From: Allolobophora icterica
Lineage: Eukaryota; Annelida; Clitellata; Crassiclitellata; Lumbricidae
DNA length: 64,000 nt
Reading direction: 5' to 3'
NCBI GenBank assembly: GCA_963556255.1
Contig: OY744606.1
Coordinates: 7,006,873 to 7,070,872 of the forward strand
Shown here: piece after piece, positions 60,051 through 64,000 of the stretch
How the letters are laid out: each line of letters begins with the position of its first letter
Numbering within the stretch: the first letter of the stretch is position 1
The notes under the pieces: model-generated
Seen by the model: the letters and a program-made list of their open reading frames with translations, nothing else
Told to the model about the DNA's origin: nothing
The model's database searches: none
Translations under genes and position numbers: made by a program

Positions 60051-61260
60051 TCTGTATATATGTATGTATGTCTGTATGTCTGTATGTATGTATGTATATA
60101 TGTATGTAAGTAGGTATGCATAGTATTATTCTATGGTTCTATGTATGTGACAAAGGCCATATAATGGTACTATTTATAAGTCCACACAATTATTTCCTAG
60201 CCTGTGTGTATTTCATTCACATATACCGATCCTGTACAGGTATGTATTGTATACACAACATCCTGTACATATGATTAATGTGTCTACATATAATGTGTGT
60301 CTACATATTCAAAGCATATACATATCCAATTCATATATATCTACATCTATATATATGCAGTAAATATATATGTATATATATATACGCATATATATCGATT
60401 GTCTTTATAATCTGGCGTATATGCATTGTTCTAATTTCGTTGTTCTTTCCTCGTTGTTTGCTTTGTAACATGATCGATTGTCTTTGTATTCCGTTCCTCT
60501 CTTCGTCCGTCCATCCGCATTATTCCATTAAATTATTTAGCTCCTCCACCTGCGTCACCATCGCCTCACTACAAAGCCAACATCAGTCCATCCACACGTA
60601 TTATATATATATATATTACTATGGTTATATATATTATATATATATATTATACATCAACCCATCCATACGTTTATATATATAAAGTATACCATGGCATATA
60701 ATATAAGAATATAAATAAGCACAGTATATATATATATAGGTATGCATACTTGAAGAATATATGAATATACATACGTACACACACACATATATATATATAT
60801 ATGCGTGTGTGTGAAACATCGAGCACTTTTGCGACGCATGTGTATTTTATGTAAAATTATATACCACATGTAATGTATATATATTCATATAATGTATGTA
60901 TAGTTTCTATACGAATAATATATGTACACGTCCAATATATATATATACATATATATATATCCGAATAATATATATTATGAACAAGATATAAATGCGTGTG
61001 TGTCTGCGGTTTAATTTTTTCCGTCAGTATAGGCCTATGCGTATGCATGTCTATATGCATGAAAATGTCCGTCTGTCTGTCTGTTTGTATGCTTGCCTGT
61101 CCGTGATTGAATATGTACGAATGTAAATATTCTTGTTTAGTATGTACGCGTGTTTATGTAACCGCATTTTAGGACTTCCCTAAGGTGAGTTGTTAAAGGT
61201 GAATTCGTTCATGCATAGGGCCTATTACAAGTAATAAAATTGTACAGTTATGGAGTTGAA
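60051..61260. repeat. AT-rich DNA with ATGT and TA tracts
   Basis: ATGT words at 60056-60118. TA tracts near 60603, 60640, 60785 and 60935-60960. A short CTGT run at about 61070-61084. No gene is seen. Confidence 0.6.
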
Positions 61261-61284
61261 AAGGGGTGACAAAGTGATACATTA

Positions 61285-61460
61285 GGATTGTCTAGTGGTT
61301 AGAGTGCAAGACTGTCAAACGAGGAGTCGGTGGTTCAATCCAACGCTAGATCAGACATTTGTAAACTCAGCTATTACGAATACACTCACAGTACACAGTC
61401 AGTGGGGAGATCATCATAGGCCGAGGCTAAGGAAATGAAGTCGCTAGCACTTCATGCGCA
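61285..61460 (+). mobile_element. tRNA-derived SINE, best copy (Asp-GTC-like head)
   Basis: The tRNA-like head (61285-61345) has GTCTAGTGGTTAGAG as A-box region, GACTGTCAAAC as anticodon-loop region (GTC), and the B box GGTTCAATCC. The body includes ACTCAGCTATTACGAATA and the family core GCCGAGGCTAAGGAAATGAA, GTCGCTAGC. The first is shared loosely and the second closely with the copy at 3205-3395. The acceptor stem is not complementary, so it is not a tRNA gene. Confidence 0.7.
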
Positions 61461-62200
61461 TGGCTACCTATACGAGTTAGCCTTTAAAGGATTGTGTTTT
61501 TTTCTATTAATATGTAGACAAAGTATATTAAAAAATATATGCACATCATTATGTGAATGAAGTAACATATAGCAATGGATCAGGACATTAAATAGCGCAT
61601 TCACCTACATAATACATTCTATATATGCATGCAAATATATGTGTGTGTATACAGCGTGTAAATTCTTGTAAGTATGGACGCATGTAATTGTGTATGTCTA
61701 TTGTTAAGCGTGTATATACTGTATAGGTGTCTTTATACGCACTTGTGTATGTACACGTGTGCATTTGAATGTATGCATATAGGATACTAATATACATATA
61801 TATATATACAAACATATATATGCTAGCACCTCAGATACATATATACACATGTATGTACGAACGAATATATATATACATATATATACATATAATTATTATG
61901 TCAACACATTGCATGTGTATTCATACATCAATATCAATATGTATATATATATATATACAACTAGATACCATAGATGCATATATATATATGCATCTGTGCG
62001 TGTATATATATATATATATATATATGCATACAAAACATCCACTTCAGTGTTGGAAAATTAGCAGAACAACAAATGTAGGGATGTTTCTAAACTATGATAT
62101 ACATGCTTGTTTTTTGACAGAGTTAATGTACATATTCACGTTCATATATATTCATCTAACACGTATATGTACATGAATGCGTATATATACATATATATAC

Positions 62201-62238
<38 letters not shown>

Positions 62239-62284
62239 ATGCTAACAGGTGTCTATGTGTGTTTGTGTGTGTAAATGGCTTTGT
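61461..62284. repeat. AT-rich DNA with many TA tracts
   Basis: TA tracts near 61798, 61865, 61945, 62005-62022 and 62200-62235. No gene. Confidence 0.6.
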
Positions 62285-62650
62285 TGTTACTCTAAGCAGG
62301 CGATGCGTTGATTCGTTCAGCCTCCGTAACTATGACACCCTCGCCATCCATAAACCAGAATAACGGCTGGCGCTACATCAATTCAGCGCCCATTTAGCCC
62401 TGTCTCCGCAGCCAATTAATCCACCGCGGCAGGGTCAGAGGCGGGAAGGACGTCCGGCCACTCCCCGCCTGAACCTCACACTTCTAGGCTGGATCCGTCT
62501 AATGAGATTTATGTTGGTCGTAAGGATTGTCTCGCAACCATTCCATTCCTGACTGAATGACGGATCCAGTGATTGCATGTCACGGATGGACGGAACGAAG
62601 CAGACCAAATGCTGGACGAATAATAGAGAGCTAGATGCAAGGGTGAAGAT
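62285..62650. other. Unique GC-rich island
   Basis: It contrasts sharply with the TA-rich DNA on both sides. It contains CAGCCAATTAATCCACCG, with the words CCAAT and TTAATCC, and GGCGGGAAGG. The GGATCCGT words recur inverted (62491 and 62561). No coding domain is seen. Confidence 0.35.
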
Positions 62651-62960
62651 ACTGAAACACACACATACGCACACACAAATATATATACATAATTACATAT
62701 ATATGTATATATATGTTAAAGCACAACGTGTATATTTTGTATATATTATATATGTATATATATGCACAAGCAGTATATAATATTTATTACACTATATATA
62801 AATATATGTATATATATTATATATTATATATAGGCCTATATATATATTTAGTTATATATGCGCAAGCAGTGTATAATACTAATAGTTCACTTTATTATAC
62901 TTTAATATTATATATATAATTATATAGTTTACGTTAACTCACACGATATATACCAGCGTT
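62651..62960. repeat. TA-rich DNA
   Basis: Short TA tracts. The word GCACAAGCAGTATATAATA (62763) is repeated with changes at 62861. Confidence 0.65.
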
Positions 62961-63275
62961 ATATTCTTGAGACATTCAAATCACAACTCAAGACCTATCA
63001 GTTTTAACTATGCCATAAATTACACGTTTCATCTGGTTTTGTTACATTTTTCAAATGCAGTGCTTTACAAAATATTTCTCACAAATGCGCTAAACAGACA
63101 ATTCTTTGAATGTCATTATATTGCACAAGAAATCAGTCAAGGTGTGCAACAGAGAAAGAAATAATAACAAAACAACACGGCATACATTGGGGCATTTCGG
63201 GAGCGCCTCTCATGAGTGAGTCTCTCTTAAAGTGGCCCTATATAAATTTGAAGTTATCACTACCATTACCAATGG
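62961..63275 (+). mobile_element. L2/CR1-like LINE 3' end
   Basis: The ORF end LETFKSQLKTYQF and a stop (about 62966-63008) are followed by a UTR, then GGGAGCGCCTCTCATGAG and GGCCCTATATAAATTTG (63198-63252), and a short ATTACC-type tail. Confidence 0.75.
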
Positions 63276-63465
63276 TATCGTACCCGTCAAAGCGAAACTA
63301 TATATCCATAAGATAATGTATTGCGTACCTGGAACCGCGCATATAATGTATACATAAATACATACATGCATGCATACATACAACCATACGTACATACGTG
63401 CGTACATGCATACATACATGTGTACATAAAATACATACATACATGCGCAGTCTCTGTAATGTAGA
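63276..63465. repeat. (CATA)n imperfect
   Basis: ACATACATG words at about 63350-63445. Confidence 0.75.
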
Positions 63466-63732
63466 TATACTGTACATTACTGACTATAATGCAAAATATA
63501 CATTATATATTTATGCTTTTGTATTTGCATATAAAGGATCACCCTATACGTCTTAAATTCACTCATGTGTTAAACGACAGGTATACAGATGTCTAGACTA
63601 GATACCTGTTTTCGGAAAGCATCTCAGGTGTGTGTTTGCATTCTGCGATTCAATTTTCTTGATATTAGCAGATTCGATTTCTATAGGTTTCAAATGAATA
63701 ATTAGGCCTATTAATAATGAATCTTTAACTAT
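63466..63732. other. Unique AT-rich DNA
   Basis: Nothing is recognised. Confidence 0.45.
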
Positions 63733-63903
63733 TAATATTTGTGATCAATGCTTTTTAAGTTTTCAAACAATTAATATTTGTCATTCGTGTATTGAAGTTT
63801 TAAAATGAATAATATTTGTCATTCGTGTATTGAAGTTTTAAAATGAATAATATTTGTCATTCGTGTATTGAAGTTTTAAAATGAATAATATTTGTCATTC
63901 ATT
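63733..63903. repeat. 38-bp tandem repeat
   Basis: AATATTTGTCATTCGTGTAT marks units at 63773, 63811 and 63849, with a partial unit at 63887. A diverged unit begins at about 63733. Confidence 0.95.
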
Positions 63904-64000
63904 GCAGATTACGATGAAAATGAGACTCAGCCATAATTGTAATTAAAAATTTATCGTCACAAAAATGCTTACAAGTCGCATTCCATGCATTTCCAAAGGT
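63904..64000. other. Unique edge of window
   Basis: Nothing is recognised. Confidence 0.4.

Overview
This window is eukaryotic, gene-poor and dominated by repeats. It looks like intergenic DNA from a large animal genome. The evidence is remnants of non-LTR retrotransposons (LINEs), tRNA-derived SINEs, many short DNA transposons with 8-bp target-site duplications, and very long tri- and tetranucleotide microsatellites. I saw no bacterial-style operons, no rRNA, no CRISPR array and no host protein-coding gene. The LINE types (L2/CR1-like and RTE-like endonuclease-reverse transcriptase type), the abundant hAT-like MITEs and an excess of the palindrome TAGGCCTA suggest a marine invertebrate, but the species and phylum cannot be fixed from the sequence. 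The coding-looking remains are reverse-transcriptase pieces, nearly all 5'-truncated and frameshifted. The only long intact one is a 228-codon frame at 25411-26097 (minus strand).

Layout. 0-9.5 kb: unique AT-rich DNA with a MITE carrying 40-bp terminal inverted repeats (TIRs), two tRNA-derived SINEs, an RTE-like LINE 3' end with a (GAT)n tail, and (ACAT)n arrays. 9.5-14.5 kb: two hAT-like elements, an RTE-like LINE fragment, and (CACT)n, (CAC)n and (GAGTGAAT)n arrays. 14.5-16.6 kb: a 31-bp satellite with higher-order structure. 17-26.3 kb: several L2/CR1-like and RTE-like RT fragments separated by (GATT)n, (ATGT)n and (GACGAT)n arrays. 26.3-32 kb: two TIR elements, a short hAT MITE, and the first members of an interspersed family called 'family A' here. 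32.4-41.3 kb: a nest of segmental duplications. A composite unit of about 1.5 kb occurs three times with shared and unshared insertions, so the order of events can be read. 41.5-45.1 kb: a long (GAT)n array and a cluster of hAT-like MITEs. 45-64 kb: microsatellites of many kinds, LINE 3' ends, a hairpin MITE-like structure, a 12-bp minisatellite, a 96-bp higher-order GACA array, a SINE, and a 38-bp tandem repeat.

How the parts relate. No genes act together here. The recurring theme is that microsatellite arrays start at the 3' ends of LINE-like sequences (consensus about GGCGCTATATAAAT or CGCCAAATGGCTGGCG). This suggests that retrotransposon tails seeded much of the simple-sequence DNA. A second theme is a set of short DNA transposons whose ends can be read to the base because their 8-bp target duplications survive.

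I did not find a convincing new biological system. The best leads are the hAT-like MITE family with four dated copies, the layered duplications at 32-41 kb, and family A with its 66-bp-arm foldback form.
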